DNA of 64,000 bases from Pseudomonas protegens (GCF_003363755.1 NZ_CP031396.1:372001-436000), one strand, 5' to 3'. Counted from the stretch's first letter, positions 55,898 to 64,000 are shown. Notes: a model not told the origin generated them from the sequence alone. Program-made: numbers and translations.

Positions 55898-56704
55898 TTA
55901 CTGCCCGCGGCTGGGAGACCGGACAGGTACAGGGAGACAGGAGTGAAAACGCAGCCGGTACTGGCGCGGGGTCAGGCCGAGGCTTTTGCGCAAGGCGCTG
56001 CCCAGGTGCGATTGGTGGGCAAAGCCGCTGTCGTGGGCAATGGCCGCCAGGGGCAGGTCCCTGCGCTCCAGCAAGCGCCGGGCTGCCTGCAGCCGCACCT
56101 CGGTGATCCAAGCATGGGGCGTCATGCCGACGGCGCGGCGAAAGTCCCGCAGCAGTCGCAGTTCGTTGTGACCGTAAGTGAGTGCCAATTGCGCCAGGGA
56201 CAAGGGCTGGGCGTACTGGTCGGCCATCTGCTCCAGCACCTGCCCCAGCCGTGGTAACGGCGCCGTGGCAATGTGGCGGGACTGGGACAGACCGACAAAG
56301 GCCAGGGCACAGTGCTCCAGGGCCAACTCATCGATGACAGGCGCCAACAGCAGGCGCCGGGCTTCACGCCCCAGGGCCAGGGCCTGGGCATGCCCCGAAC
56401 GCTGCAGGCGGCGCTCGCCGGGGATCAGCGGCGTCTGCTCCTGCCAGCGCGCCAGCAGGTATTCGCCGCCACGGGCAGATTCGGAGAACACCTCAACGCC
56501 CTTGGGCGTCAAGGCCAGGGTGCCGGGCCAGGTGTCGAAATCCTCGCGCCGATCGGAATCGATGGCATGCACCCCGCGCTGGCGTTCCAGGGTCACACCC
56601 AGGGTCTGCCACTGCGCCGGATCGCGCGCGCTGTAGGCGGCTGCGGGCAACAGTTGCAGAAGCAGCCGACCGTCCAGCAGGCGGTGTTCGAGGACCTCGG
56701 GCAT
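55898..56704 (-). CDS. AraC-family transcription regulator
   Basis: The 268-residue protein has an N-terminal effector-type domain and a C-terminal AraC double helix-turn-helix (about 165-255). The two recognition parts are in LSLAQLALTYGHNELRLLRD and LAAIAHDSGFAHQSHLGSAL, with the family end GLTPRQYR. It is transcribed away from the racemase gene, with only 78 bases between the two starts, so it may control that gene and itself. The inducer is unknown. Confidence 0.88.
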   Translation of the reverse strand: MPEVLEHRLLDGRLLLQLLPAAAYSARDPAQWQTLGVTLERQRGVHAIDSDRREDFDTWPGTLALTPKGVEVFSESARGGEYLLARWQEQTPLIPGERRLQRSGHAQALALGREARRLLLAPVIDELALEHCALAFVGLSQSRHIATAPLPRLGQVLEQMADQYAQPLSLAQLALTYGHNELRLLRDFRRAVGMTPHAWITEVRLQAARRLLERRDLPLAAIAHDSGFAHQSHLGSALRKSLGLTPRQYRLRFHSCLPVPVRSPSRGQ

Positions 56705-56782
56705 GTGAAATTTCCTGATAGATCGCCAGCTCAGGCGAGACGAAACTGAAGCTCACTCACCCACACCACAGAGGAGTTGCCC

Positions 56783-57475
56783 ATGCGCACCATCGGCCTG
56801 ATCGGCGGCATGAGCTGGGAGTCCAGCGCCGAATACTACCGCCTGATCAATCAGCAGGTTCGCGATCAATTGGGGCCGCTGCGCTCGGCGCGGTTGCTAA
56901 TGTACAGCGTCGACTTCGGGCCTGTCGAACAGGCCCAGCACGCCGGGCGCTGGGATGAAGCGGCGCGGATTCTGATAGACGCCGCCCAGCGATTGCAGGC
57001 CGGCGGCGCCGAGTGCCTGGTGCTCTGTACCAACACCATGCACAAGGTGGCCGAGCAGATTCAGGCGGCCACGGCCGTGCCCTTCCTGCATATCGCCGAC
57101 CCCACGGCCCAGGCCGCGCTGGCGGCCGGCACCCTGAACGTCGGTCTGCTGGGCACCGCCTTCACCATGGAACAGGAGTTCCTCAAGAGCCGCCTGAGCC
57201 AACAAGGACTGAATGTGCTGGTGCCCGATGCGCAGGAGCGCCAGGCGGTGCACCGGATCATCTACGAGGAATTGTGCGTCGGGGTCATCAGCGACGCGTC
57301 GCGCCGGGTGTACCAGCAGGTGATCGAATCACTCAGGACCCGTGGTGCCCAAGCCATCATCCTCGGCTGCACGGAAATCGGCCTGCTGCTCAAGCCCGAG
57401 CACAGCCCCCTGCCCCTGCTCGACACCACCGAATTACATGCCCGGGCGGCGGTGGATTTTGCTTTGCTGGAGTGA
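56783..57475 (+). CDS. Aspartate/glutamate racemase-family enzyme
   Basis: The 230-residue cofactor-independent racemase begins MRTIGLIGGMSWESSAEYYR and contains both catalytic cysteines, C82 in LCTNTMHK and C196 in LGCTEIGLLL. The TNT and TEIGLLL motifs fit the YgeA-like broad-specificity racemases, so it probably interconverts enantiomers of one or more amino acids. The ATG at 56783 has GAGGAG upstream. Divergent from an AraC regulator. Confidence 0.9.
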   Translation: MRTIGLIGGMSWESSAEYYRLINQQVRDQLGPLRSARLLMYSVDFGPVEQAQHAGRWDEAARILIDAAQRLQAGGAECLVLCTNTMHKVAEQIQAATAVPFLHIADPTAQAALAAGTLNVGLLGTAFTMEQEFLKSRLSQQGLNVLVPDAQERQAVHRIIYEELCVGVISDASRRVYQQVIESLRTRGAQAIILGCTEIGLLLKPEHSPLPLLDTTELHARAAVDFALLE

Positions 57476-57778
57476 ACCTCAAGGCCCGCAGGGCCTTGCT
57501 TGGCGATCGCCTGTCAATCTTGGGCGATCTCAAGATCCCTGCGTCTCCTGCGTCGGAATGCCGCCCAAGCCGTTCGCAGCCTGCGGCAGCGGCTACAAAA
57601 TGGCTCGGCACTGACCTGTAGCCGCTGCCGAGCCCTGGCGAGGCTGCGCAAAGGCCCGCAGGGCCTTGCTTGGCGATCGCCTGTCAATCTTGGGCGGCCT
57701 CAAGATCCCTGCGTCTCCTGCGTCGGAATGCCGCCCAAGCCGTTCGCAGCCTGCGGCAGCGGCTACACAAGCCCGGCC
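57476..57778. repeat. Diverged repeat array, about 1.7 copies of a 170-bp unit
   Basis: GCAAAGGCCCGCAGGGCCTT-type and CTTGGCGATCGCCTGTCAAT blocks recur about 170 bases apart (first near 57499, again near 57669). Each unit contains CCGTTCGCAGCCTGCGGCAG and the CGGCTACA...TGTAGCCG hairpin also found in the array at 29290. It fills the gap between the convergent racemase and GNAT genes; no coding sequence is seen. Confidence 0.88.
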
Positions 57779-58291
57779 TCAACGACGCAGCCGGGCCATG
57801 CTCAGCACGTCGACGTATTGCCCGCCACGGATGGCATAGTCCCGCAGCTGGCCTTCGGTTTCAAAGCCGAACTTCTGGTACAGGCCAATGGCCGGCTGGT
57901 TATCGGCATACACCGTGAGTTCGACCCGGCGCAGGTTCATCCAGTTATCCGCCACCTCCAGCACCGCCGCCAGCAGACGGCTGCCGACGCCCTGGCGCTG
58001 CCAGGAGGGGGCAACCCCCATGCCAACCTCGGCGCAGTGGGCCCGGCGCACACGCCTCACCTGCATCAGGCTGCAATTGCCGATCACCATGCCCTGGTGC
58101 AGCGCCACCAAGGCAACCAGCCCCTCGTTGTCCTGCCCCTGCGTTACACGCTTGCGCCACAACTCGCGGGACTGATAAGGCAGTTGCAGGGTCTGGGCCG
58201 CCACGCTGGGTTCGCTGTACAGCGCGGTCAGGCCGTCGATATGGGATTCGTTGCAACGCTCGATAACGATAGTGGGATTGGCGTTAGGCAT
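57779..58291 (-). CDS. GNAT-family N-acetyltransferase
   Basis: This 170-residue acetyl-CoA-dependent acetyltransferase shows the CoA-binding loop in VAPSWQRQGVGSRLLAAVLE and the later VYADNQPAIGLYQKFGFETE motif. The pattern LYSEPSVAAQTLQLPYQS near the start suggests a PhnO/L-amino-acid or ribosomal-protein-type acetyltransferase; the substrate is not known. AAGGAAG lies 8 bases before the ATG. Confidence 0.85.
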   Translation of the reverse strand: MPNANPTIVIERCNESHIDGLTALYSEPSVAAQTLQLPYQSRELWRKRVTQGQDNEGLVALVALHQGMVIGNCSLMQVRRVRRAHCAEVGMGVAPSWQRQGVGSRLLAAVLEVADNWMNLRRVELTVYADNQPAIGLYQKFGFETEGQLRDYAIRGGQYVDVLSMARLRR

Positions 58292-58397
58292 GGCCGGTCT
58301 TCCTTGAAGTGGAAATGGCCATCGAGTGTAAGGGCATGAATGCGACTCTGGCGAGGCACTCAAGTGCAGAGCGGCACAGGCCTCAGAAACCATTGCC

Positions 58398-60335
58398 CTA
58401 CAGCTCGGGCGACTGACTGTGCTGGCGACGCAGATCCTCGGCGTAGCGTGCAGGTGACAGCCATTGCAAAACCAAGCGTTGCAAGGCATCTGGCAACGCC
58501 AGGTAGCGAAACAACCCCGGGTTCAAGGTTTCTAGCGGGGCCAGATGCAATGCCGACAGATAGAAGCGCACATCACGCAGGCACTCGTAAGGACGCAGGC
58601 CGCCAATGCGCATGACCGACTTATCCTTGCCCGTTCCGAACGCTGCATTGATGCAGCGCTTGAGGATCGCCGCCTCGATCTCCCCCTCGGCACTGGCGGC
58701 GCTCAAGGCAGCTTGCAGAAGCTCGCTCAGGCGTTGCAACGGATTGCACAGGTACTCAAGCGGGTGTTCACAGTGAGCGAGGATGTAGCGGTTGTATTGG
58801 TGGATCATGATGAGCGCCACATCCGTGCCCATCGGGCTCAGGGTGCGCGTACAACGGCCGAATCGGGTTTCATAGGCAATCCGGTGACGGATGTCCCGTT
58901 GATCGACACAGTCATCGAGAATCGCCTCCAGCTTGTCCGTGGCATGGGGCTGGAACCCTAGGTCGTACTTGTATTTGAAGGCATAGACGAAGGCAAGGAG
59001 CTCCATCGCCAGCCCCCCCAGGTGATGCTGGGCGTGATAGGTATCCAACAGCATCTTGAGCGCCTTGATCTGCTGTTGAGCCGCCACTGCAAGCAGTTGC
59101 TCACGCTGCGGCCCTTCGGTTTGTGCAGCCTCGACCAGGGGCCTGAGGGCCAACGCGGCCTTTGCGAACGCCTCCTCACCCAGAAGCCGCTGGATCAGGG
59201 TCAAGGAAGAAGAAAAGATTGCGTTGAGCAGGAACAGCGACAACGGCATGTCCTGGAACAGTGCCAGCCAGTGCTCCCGGTCTGCCCCGTATCTCCTAAC
59301 CAACACCTGAACACTGTTTTCGACCCGTTGCAGCCGGCGCCCGACATCAAGGTCACTCTTGATCTGCTCCAGCAAGACATAGGCATGGAACTGCCCGGCA
59401 TTGTGCTCGATCAGGCTGCGAGTCGCCTTGGAGCGCCCTACTTGCCTGGCGTGTTGCGACAGAAAGTCACCGGGTTCCACATGCCTGATCCGGGCTTTGA
59501 AAAGGCTCACCAGGGTGCCGAACTGCAAGCTCGGCAAGCGTCCGCCAACCCTGGCATCACGCCTGGCCTGCCGATAAAGGTTGCGGTGTACTTCGTGCAA
59601 CTCATCCGGCAGCACCGGCCTGGGCTCCGGCAACGACCAGCGACCAGCGGCATGCAGCACCTTGGCACCTTCGAGCAACTGCTCCAGTTGCTGGATGACA
59701 GCCTGGGCTTTCTTCAGCGGTCGACCCAATGCCAACTCCAACGCCTTCAAGGGCGCGTCGACCGAAGTTCTAGCGGGAAACGAATCATGACGAATCAGGC
59801 GCCCCAAGCATCGCAGGAACTGCAAGACAGCCACCTGCGCCCTTTGCTGGGGAATCTTCAAGCCCTGCGTGACCTGTAGCAGGGACGCTTCCAGGCTCGC
59901 CAGAATGGCCTCCCGGGTCGCCACCGGGTCGCCGAACAGCCGGTCCCCATAGCACTCATGGCAACGTGCCAGATAGCGCAATGGGATCGAAGCCTGCTCG
60001 TTCTCCAGCGCGTCCTCGAACATCTGCTCAAGCTGTGGCCATACGATCAGCCAGAAATACAAGTGCGCAGCACCTACGTCCTTGTCGGGAAACAGGGCCA
60101 CAAACCCCAGGTGCTTGTGAATCTCCCGCACATTGCCCAACACCGGGGTCAGCAGCGGATCATCGGCCCCGCCCGTCATTCGCCGTGTCACTACGTCAAG
60201 CATTGCCGCCTCGCGCTTCTGGCGCTGCTCCAGGCTCTGGCCCTGCCGTGGCAAGGGCTCCTTCGACCTTTTGAACACTGCACGCTCGTAAAACAGCTCG
60301 ATGACTTCGTGAAACTTGGGAATCCTGTTAATCAA
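58398..60335 (-). CDS. Unrecognised 645-residue helical protein
   Basis: I do not recognise this family. The sequence is almost wholly alpha-helical with no signal peptide or transmembrane segment. It is basic in the first 60 residues (FKRSKEPLPRQGQSLEQRQK). A Cys/His cluster (YLARCHECYGDRLFG) occurs near residue 125 and a Tyr-rich stretch (FVYAFKYKYDLGF) near 455. GGAGG lies about 10 bases before a TTG start at 60335, the only start with a ribosome site. The 106 bases between it and the GNAT gene allow co-transcription. It diverges from a small acidic gene. Confidence 0.6.
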   Translation of the reverse strand: MINRIPKFHEVIELFYERAVFKRSKEPLPRQGQSLEQRQKREAAMLDVVTRRMTGGADDPLLTPVLGNVREIHKHLGFVALFPDKDVGAAHLYFWLIVWPQLEQMFEDALENEQASIPLRYLARCHECYGDRLFGDPVATREAILASLEASLLQVTQGLKIPQQRAQVAVLQFLRCLGRLIRHDSFPARTSVDAPLKALELALGRPLKKAQAVIQQLEQLLEGAKVLHAAGRWSLPEPRPVLPDELHEVHRNLYRQARRDARVGGRLPSLQFGTLVSLFKARIRHVEPGDFLSQHARQVGRSKATRSLIEHNAGQFHAYVLLEQIKSDLDVGRRLQRVENSVQVLVRRYGADREHWLALFQDMPLSLFLLNAIFSSSLTLIQRLLGEEAFAKAALALRPLVEAAQTEGPQREQLLAVAAQQQIKALKMLLDTYHAQHHLGGLAMELLAFVYAFKYKYDLGFQPHATDKLEAILDDCVDQRDIRHRIAYETRFGRCTRTLSPMGTDVALIMIHQYNRYILAHCEHPLEYLCNPLQRLSELLQAALSAASAEGEIEAAILKRCINAAFGTGKDKSVMRIGGLRPYECLRDVRFYLSALHLAPLETLNPGLFRYLALPDALQRLVLQWLSPARYAEDLRRQHSQSPEL

Positions 60336-60532
60336 ACCGCACCCACCCTCCGTTGTTCTGCGCCCATCCTGAGAGGTTGTTCGCGGCGCTACAACATTTT
60401 CCCGTCATCCCCTCGTTGAATTGCACAAATCGGGGCGCGGCCACCGATTAACGTGTCGGGCCTCCGAGGTCAGTCACAAACCGCCTCGGTGGACCCCATC
60501 CACTGAACAAGCAATGCACAAGGAACCACCCG

Positions 60533-60928
60533 ATGTCCTACAAAGATGACAACGACGCATTTGAGCTCAAACAACGGCAAAGCGACGCCATGGAACAAGC
60601 CCTGCTTGTAGCTCGTGGCACTCCCCGGGCTGAAGCGGCGGCGATCGTAGAAGCACGCAAACAACTGCAAGACGCCTACCGGGGCGATCCTGGTGTCAAC
60701 CCGGCGCCAGGGGTATGGATCAACCCAGAGGGCGAGGACCTTGAGGGTGACGTGCCGGCAAACCGGCAGGAGGCCATCAAAGCCAACGCTATCGCCAAAG
60801 ACCTGCTCGGCGACGAGTTCAGTACCGACACCCAGTGGAACATCGCCCACTTCCCCGACAAGAAGACCAGCACCGCCGAAGTACAAGACGACTGGGAGGA
60901 TCTGATGATCCCTGAAACCAAGGCATGA
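60533..60928 (+). CDS. Small acidic protein, unknown
   Basis: The 131-residue hydrophilic, acidic protein begins MSYKDDNDAFELKQRQSDAM and ends DDWEDLMIPETKA. It has a helical start, a Gly/Pro-containing middle (GVNPAPGVWINPEGEDLEGD) and no signal peptide or membrane helix. AAGGA lies about 8 bases upstream. I recognise no family. It diverges from the 645-residue gene across 197 bases and converges on the LysR gene across a strong hairpin. Confidence 0.6.
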   Translation: MSYKDDNDAFELKQRQSDAMEQALLVARGTPRAEAAAIVEARKQLQDAYRGDPGVNPAPGVWINPEGEDLEGDVPANRQEAIKANAIAKDLLGDEFSTDTQWNIAHFPDKKTSTAEVQDDWEDLMIPETKA

Positions 60929-60936
60929 GCCTGAGC

Positions 60937-60972
60937 GCCCGGTCCGGACAGCGCCAAGCGTTCGGACCGGGC
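60937..60972. terminator. Bidirectional hairpin between convergent genes
   Basis: Perfect 10-base arms GCCCGGTCCG and CGGACCGGGC flank a 16-base loop, 8 bases after the stop of the acidic-protein gene and 22 before the LysR stop. No U tract follows. Confidence 0.65.
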
Positions 60973-60994
60973 CACCCCCACGGGGCGGCGCGCC

Positions 60995-61972
60995 TCAAGC
61001 AAACCAATCCTCACGCTCGCTGAAGGTGTTGAGGATCAGCTCCACCAGTTGCTGCACCTGTTCCTCATGCTGCACCTGGGCATTCACCGCCAGCCAGGCC
61101 CGGCGCTGCATGGGCTCGCTGAACAACCCCGGCAAGGCAGTCAGGCCGCGGTCGAAATGGCTGATGTACTGAGGCAGCAAGCCGATGCAGGCGCTGCAGC
61201 GGATCATCTCCAGCATCAGTTCATAGACATGGACGTGCACCACCCCTGCCAGGCGTTGTTCCACCAGGCTGTTCCAGGGCCGGAACGGCTCTACCTGAGA
61301 GTCGTGCTGCCACTGCACCAGCATGTAGTCGGCCAGGTCGTCGAGGCTGTCGGGACGGGCCGCCACCCGCGAGTAGCGCTTGGCGATATGTGGCAGGTAG
61401 TCGATGCGCGCCAGGGGCAGCGGCTCGCGGGTGGCGAAACTGGGCCCCGGCAGCGGTGAGTCTTCGGCCGCCAGCCACAGCACCAGATCGGCGCTCAGGG
61501 CTTGCAGGGACAGGTCGCTGTCGATGGAGATGATCTCCAGGCGGGCGCTGGCATTGCGCCGCAGCAAGGCGATCAGGTCGCGACCGAGAATGTCGTGGAG
61601 AAGGGTTTGCGCCACGGCAACCCGAATCAACGGCTGCTCGATCACCGGCAGCCGCCGCTGGTGGGCCAGGGCAATCAGTTGTGCCTGCAGTTGCAGGCCC
61701 TCGCGGCTCAGGCTCAAGGCACTCCCCTGATAACAGAACAGTGAACGGCGCAGGTGCTCTTCCAGCAAGGCCAGTTGCTTGCGCAACAGCGTGGCCTTGA
61801 TGTTCAGGCTGCGGGCTGCCTGCATGAAGCAACCGCAGCGGGCACTGACCAGGAAATACTGGGCGACCTCAGGATCGACCCCGGCGGCCAGGGCCAGCCA
61901 GGCTTCCCGGGGTTCCTGGGGCGCAACGTAGGGTGCGACACCCTGGTGTGGAGCGGGTTCGAGAAATGACAT
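60995..61972 (-). CDS. LysR-family transcription regulator (diverged)
   Basis: The 325-residue protein has a 35-residue leader and a LysR-like winged helix at about 37-95 (FMQAARSLNIKATLLRKQLA, then LEEHLRRSLF). A periplasmic-binding-type effector domain follows from about 115. It is more diverged than typical LysR proteins, and its N-terminal leader is unusual. AGGGAGT lies 6 bases before the ATG. It follows the parvulin operon in the same direction across a REP cluster and could control it. Confidence 0.8.
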   Translation of the reverse strand: MSFLEPAPHQGVAPYVAPQEPREAWLALAAGVDPEVAQYFLVSARCGCFMQAARSLNIKATLLRKQLALLEEHLRRSLFCYQGSALSLSREGLQLQAQLIALAHQRRLPVIEQPLIRVAVAQTLLHDILGRDLIALLRRNASARLEIISIDSDLSLQALSADLVLWLAAEDSPLPGPSFATREPLPLARIDYLPHIAKRYSRVAARPDSLDDLADYMLVQWQHDSQVEPFRPWNSLVEQRLAGVVHVHVYELMLEMIRCSACIGLLPQYISHFDRGLTALPGLFSEPMQRRAWLAVNAQVQHEEQVQQLVELILNTFSEREDWFA

Positions 61973-62019
61973 TGGTGACTCCCTGTCTTGTGGAGTGTTG
62001 CTTCCTTGGCGGGCGGCGG

Positions 62020-62143
62020 GGACCGTGAGACCGCCTTCGCCGGCAAGCCAGCGCCTACGGTTGCCGGGCCTGCGTGTTGCCCCGTAGGAGACGGCTTGCC
62101 GGCGAAGGGGCCCGTGAGATCACCTTCGCTGGCAAGCCGGCGC
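62020..62143. repeat. Cluster of REP elements
   Basis: Three cores (CGCCGGCAAGCCAGCGCCTA, GGCTTGCCGGCGAAGGGGCC, CTGGCAAGCCGGCGCCTAC) fill most of the gap between the parvulin and LysR genes. The central link is shared with the cluster at 55060. The last core reaches the parvulin stop codon. Confidence 0.85.
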
Positions 62144-63097
62144 CTACAACGTGTCCTCCAGGACCTGATTCAGTACGGCGCCGTCAATGCTCAGGGTCGC
62201 GGTGTTGAGCATGCCTTCCAAATAGGCCTTGGCGATCTGCTCCTGGCGCTGGGCGCGCAGAGCCTGGGTCAGGCGCTCGCGCAGCTCATCCAGGCTGGCG
62301 GTTCGCGCCGGCTGCTGTTCGGTGAGCTTGAGCACATGGAAACCCGCCGCGCTCTGCACCACCTCCGAAACGCCACCGACCTTGAGCCGGGCCACCGCGC
62401 TGCGCACTTCCGGCACCAGTTGCTGCAAGGGTTGCAGCCCCGCGTCGCCGCCGCGCTGGGCGCTGCCCGAGTCCTGGGAATACTGCGCCGCCAAGGCGGC
62501 AAACTCCCCCGGCGCGGCCTGGGCCTTGCGGCTCAGCTCCTGGGCCTGGCGCCGTACCTGCTCGACAGCCTGCGGGTCGGCGACGGCGAGGAAGATCTGG
62601 CTGACCCGGTACAGCGGCGGGGTCAGCCACGCCGACTTGCCGCTGTCATAGGCCTGCTGCAGTTCGGCGGCGCTGGGGTAGTCCGCCGGCACCTGGCTGA
62701 CCGACTGCAAATAGTCGCGAAACACGATCTGTTCGGTGGCGGCGCGGGTCTGCTGCTCCACCTCCGGGCGCTGGCGCCAGCCCTGGGCATCGGCCTGTTC
62801 CAGCACGGCCTTTTCCGCCAAGCGCGAACGTATCCAGGCTTCCAGGGCCGGGCGGTTGCCGCGCAATTGCCCCCGGGACTCCTCGGGCAGGCTGGCGAAC
62901 AGCGCCTTGAGTTCCTCGGCCGCCACCTGCTGGTTGCCCAGGCGCGCCACCGCCGGCGTACTCGCCGATTGCTGCAACACGGCCGGTGCCGACTGCTGCG
63001 CCGCCACCGGGTCGTTGCCCGGGCGCAGGGCCAGCCCCAGCGCCAGGCCAAGCAGGGTCAGTGCCCCGGCACCGACCACCAGGGTCGGCTTTTTCAC
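62144..63097 (-). CDS. Parvulin-type peptidyl-prolyl isomerase, membrane-anchored
   Basis: The 317-residue protein starts with an N-terminal membrane anchor or signal (about 5-25, PTLVVGAGALTLLGLALGLA). A SurA/PpiD-like helical region follows, then one rotamase domain at about 145-245 (YRVSQIFLAV, FAALAAQYSQDSGSAQRGGD, VVQSAAGFHVLKLTE). It should assist folding of secreted or outer-membrane proteins in the periplasm. GTG 63097 overlaps the upstream stop as GTGA. A dedicated periplasmic foldase in this operon suggests that the genes beyond the right edge include an exported protein. Confidence 0.85.
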   Translation of the reverse strand: MKKPTLVVGAGALTLLGLALGLALRPGNDPVAAQQSAPAVLQQSASTPAVARLGNQQVAAEELKALFASLPEESRGQLRGNRPALEAWIRSRLAEKAVLEQADAQGWRQRPEVEQQTRAATEQIVFRDYLQSVSQVPADYPSAAELQQAYDSGKSAWLTPPLYRVSQIFLAVADPQAVEQVRRQAQELSRKAQAAPGEFAALAAQYSQDSGSAQRGGDAGLQPLQQLVPEVRSAVARLKVGGVSEVVQSAAGFHVLKLTEQQPARTASLDELRERLTQALRAQRQEQIAKAYLEGMLNTATLSIDGAVLNQVLEDTL

Positions 63098-63585
63098 AGG
63101 CTGGCCACCTCTTCCTGGGGTTGGCTTTGTGGCGCCTGGGGCTGCTCGGCCTGGGCCTGTAACTGGGCCGCCTGCTGGCTGTATTCGCGCAGGTAGACGA
63201 TGAACTCCTGCAGCAACCGGTCCCACAACTCCAGCTGGCTGCGCAGGTGAGTCTCGCCGACCCCGGCCACCACCACGTCCATCTCCATCACCAGGAACTC
63301 GCCCTGCAGCGACAACCGGGCAAAGCGCCGCGAGGCGTTCCACAGCTCCGCCAGCCCCGCCGGCAGCTCGCCCTGCACCCGCAGGGCGCAGCTGTAGGTG
63401 AAGTCCACATAGTGCCCGGCCTCACTGCCCGGGTTGCCGAAACGCACGGCGTAGCCGATGCCCTGGCTGGCGCTGAGCAGTTGTACGATGCCGTTCTGTT
63501 CGGTCTGGTTGACCCGGTAGCCGGCACCTTGCAGCAGGTCGGTGAGGCTGTCGGTGGTGACGCTGGTAATCAAAGTCATGGTCAT
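63094..63585 (-). CDS. YbjN-like protein
   Basis: The 163-residue cytoplasmic protein resembles the YbjN family fold: a two-layer sandwich beginning SLTDLLQGAGYRVNQTEQNG, then FVYLREYSQQAAQ near the end. The last 25 residues are Gln/Pro-rich. YbjN-like proteins resemble type III secretion chaperones, but the function is unknown. ATG 63585 or the in-frame ATG 63579 could be used. It is coupled to the parvulin gene by GTGA and lies 14 bases after the upstream gene. Confidence 0.65.
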   Translation of the reverse strand: MTMTLITSVTTDSLTDLLQGAGYRVNQTEQNGIVQLLSASQGIGYAVRFGNPGSEAGHYVDFTYSCALRVQGELPAGLAELWNASRRFARLSLQGEFLVMEMDVVVAGVGETHLRSQLELWDRLLQEFIVYLREYSQQAAQLQAQAEQPQAPQSQPQEEVASL

Positions 63586-63599
63586 CTCTTCCCTGGTGA

Positions 63600-64000
63600 T
63601 CAGTGGGTGCTCGCCGCCTGCGGGGCGTCGAACTGGGTCTGGTAAAGCTCGTCGCCAAAGCCCTGGGCCAGTTCCTCGAACTTGACCCGGGCGCTGCCGG
63701 CGAAGGGCTGACGGATTTTCACCAGCTCAGCCACATCGATCTTTTCGTAGGCCGCCAGGATCTGTTTGGCGACGCCGTACATCTGTTGATTCTTGACCGC
63801 GCATTGCTGCACTTGTGTGTCACGTTCGCTCAATTGCGCCTGCAATTTCGCCCGCTCGGCTTCCTTGCCCCGGGCCAGCACCAGCAAGTCCTCGTAGGCT
63901 TTCTTGAACTTGCCCAACTGCTCGCTGCTGGCCGCCGCCTGGGCTTGGGCCTGGCTTTGCAGGTTCTGCTGCTGGCCGGCCAGTTGCTCGGCCACGCCGC
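63600..64000 (-). CDS. Coiled-coil protein, truncated by the window edge
   Basis: The visible 133 codons are open to the right edge. The N-terminal part is Ala/Gln-rich (EQLAGQQQNLQSQAQAQAAA) and continues as a heptad-like coiled coil to about two-thirds. It then ends with a globular tail (YGVAKQILAAYEKIDVAEL, ending DAPQAASTH). A GTG at 63995 is in frame but is more likely an internal codon. It is the first visible gene of the operon with the YbjN-like and parvulin genes. I cannot name the family. Confidence 0.6.
   Translation of the reverse strand, partial: GVAEQLAGQQQNLQSQAQAQAAASSEQLGKFKKAYEDLLVLARGKEAERAKLQAQLSERDTQVQQCAVKNQQMYGVAKQILAAYEKIDVAELVKIRQPFAGSARVKFEELAQGFGDELYQTQFDAPQAASTH

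Overview
The window is chromosomal DNA of a fluorescent-group Pseudomonas, close to P. fluorescens, P. protegens or P. chlororaphis. The evidence is the high GC content, the GCCGGCAAGCC-type REP elements, and recognisable Pseudomonas gene sets: GlgE/TreS glycogen-trehalose genes, MuxABC-OpmB, a MucR-like MHYT protein, and CcoN4 with its neighbours. I see no rRNA, tRNA, CRISPR array, transposase or prophage. The species assignment is an inference from gene families and repeats.

Region 1 (1-25.2 kb) is an alpha-glucan/trehalose locus. On the + strand lie glgA-treZ-malQ-treY-DUF2934-glgX. On the - strand lie glgE, a treS-maltokinase fusion and glgB. Together they can build maltose-1-phosphate into branched glucan (TreS/Mak, GlgE, GlgB), trim it (GlgX, MalQ) and turn linear ends into trehalose (TreY, TreZ). 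No glgC is present. Between the two halves sits a tightly overlapping four-gene cassette: an acyl-CoA dehydrogenase-like protein, a PIG-L deacetylase, a NodS-like methyltransferase and a GT2 glycosyltransferase. It is followed by a second PIG-L paralogue that keeps the zinc ligands but has lost both catalytic residues, then an endonuclease/exonuclease/phosphatase-family protein and a passenger-less autotransporter barrel.

Region 2 (25.4-32.7 kb) starts with two small genes, one of them a 59-residue proline-rich protein. CcoG and a MocR-type regulator follow. A 150-bp tandem repeat array then leads into an accessory three-gene block: an effector-like protein without a visible toxin domain, a DUF1910/DUF1911 (PoNi-type) immunity protein, and a small membrane protein.

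Region 3 (32.7-50.8 kb) holds an SDR, the MHYT-GGDEF-EAL protein, the four-gene MuxABC-OpmB efflux operon, tpx with a clear terminator, a DJ-1/PfpI protein with a SRPBCC protein behind an AT-rich palindromic promoter region, a J-domain protein paired with a DUF3829-like protein, and a DUF3313 lipoprotein.

Region 4 (50.9-55.1 kb) has DUF934, a siroheme sulfite/nitrite reductase, an orphan cbb3 subunit CcoN4 and a small membrane protein. Together with ccoG and the MocR regulator of region 2 these match the contiguous PA4129-PA4134 block of P. aeruginosa, here split by about 22 kb.

Region 5 (55.2-64 kb) is mixed accessory DNA: REP arrays, an AraC regulator divergent from an aspartate/glutamate racemase, a GNAT enzyme, an unrecognised 645-residue protein divergent from an unrecognised 131-residue acidic protein, a LysR regulator, and a parvulin/YbjN-like/coiled-coil operon that runs off the right edge.
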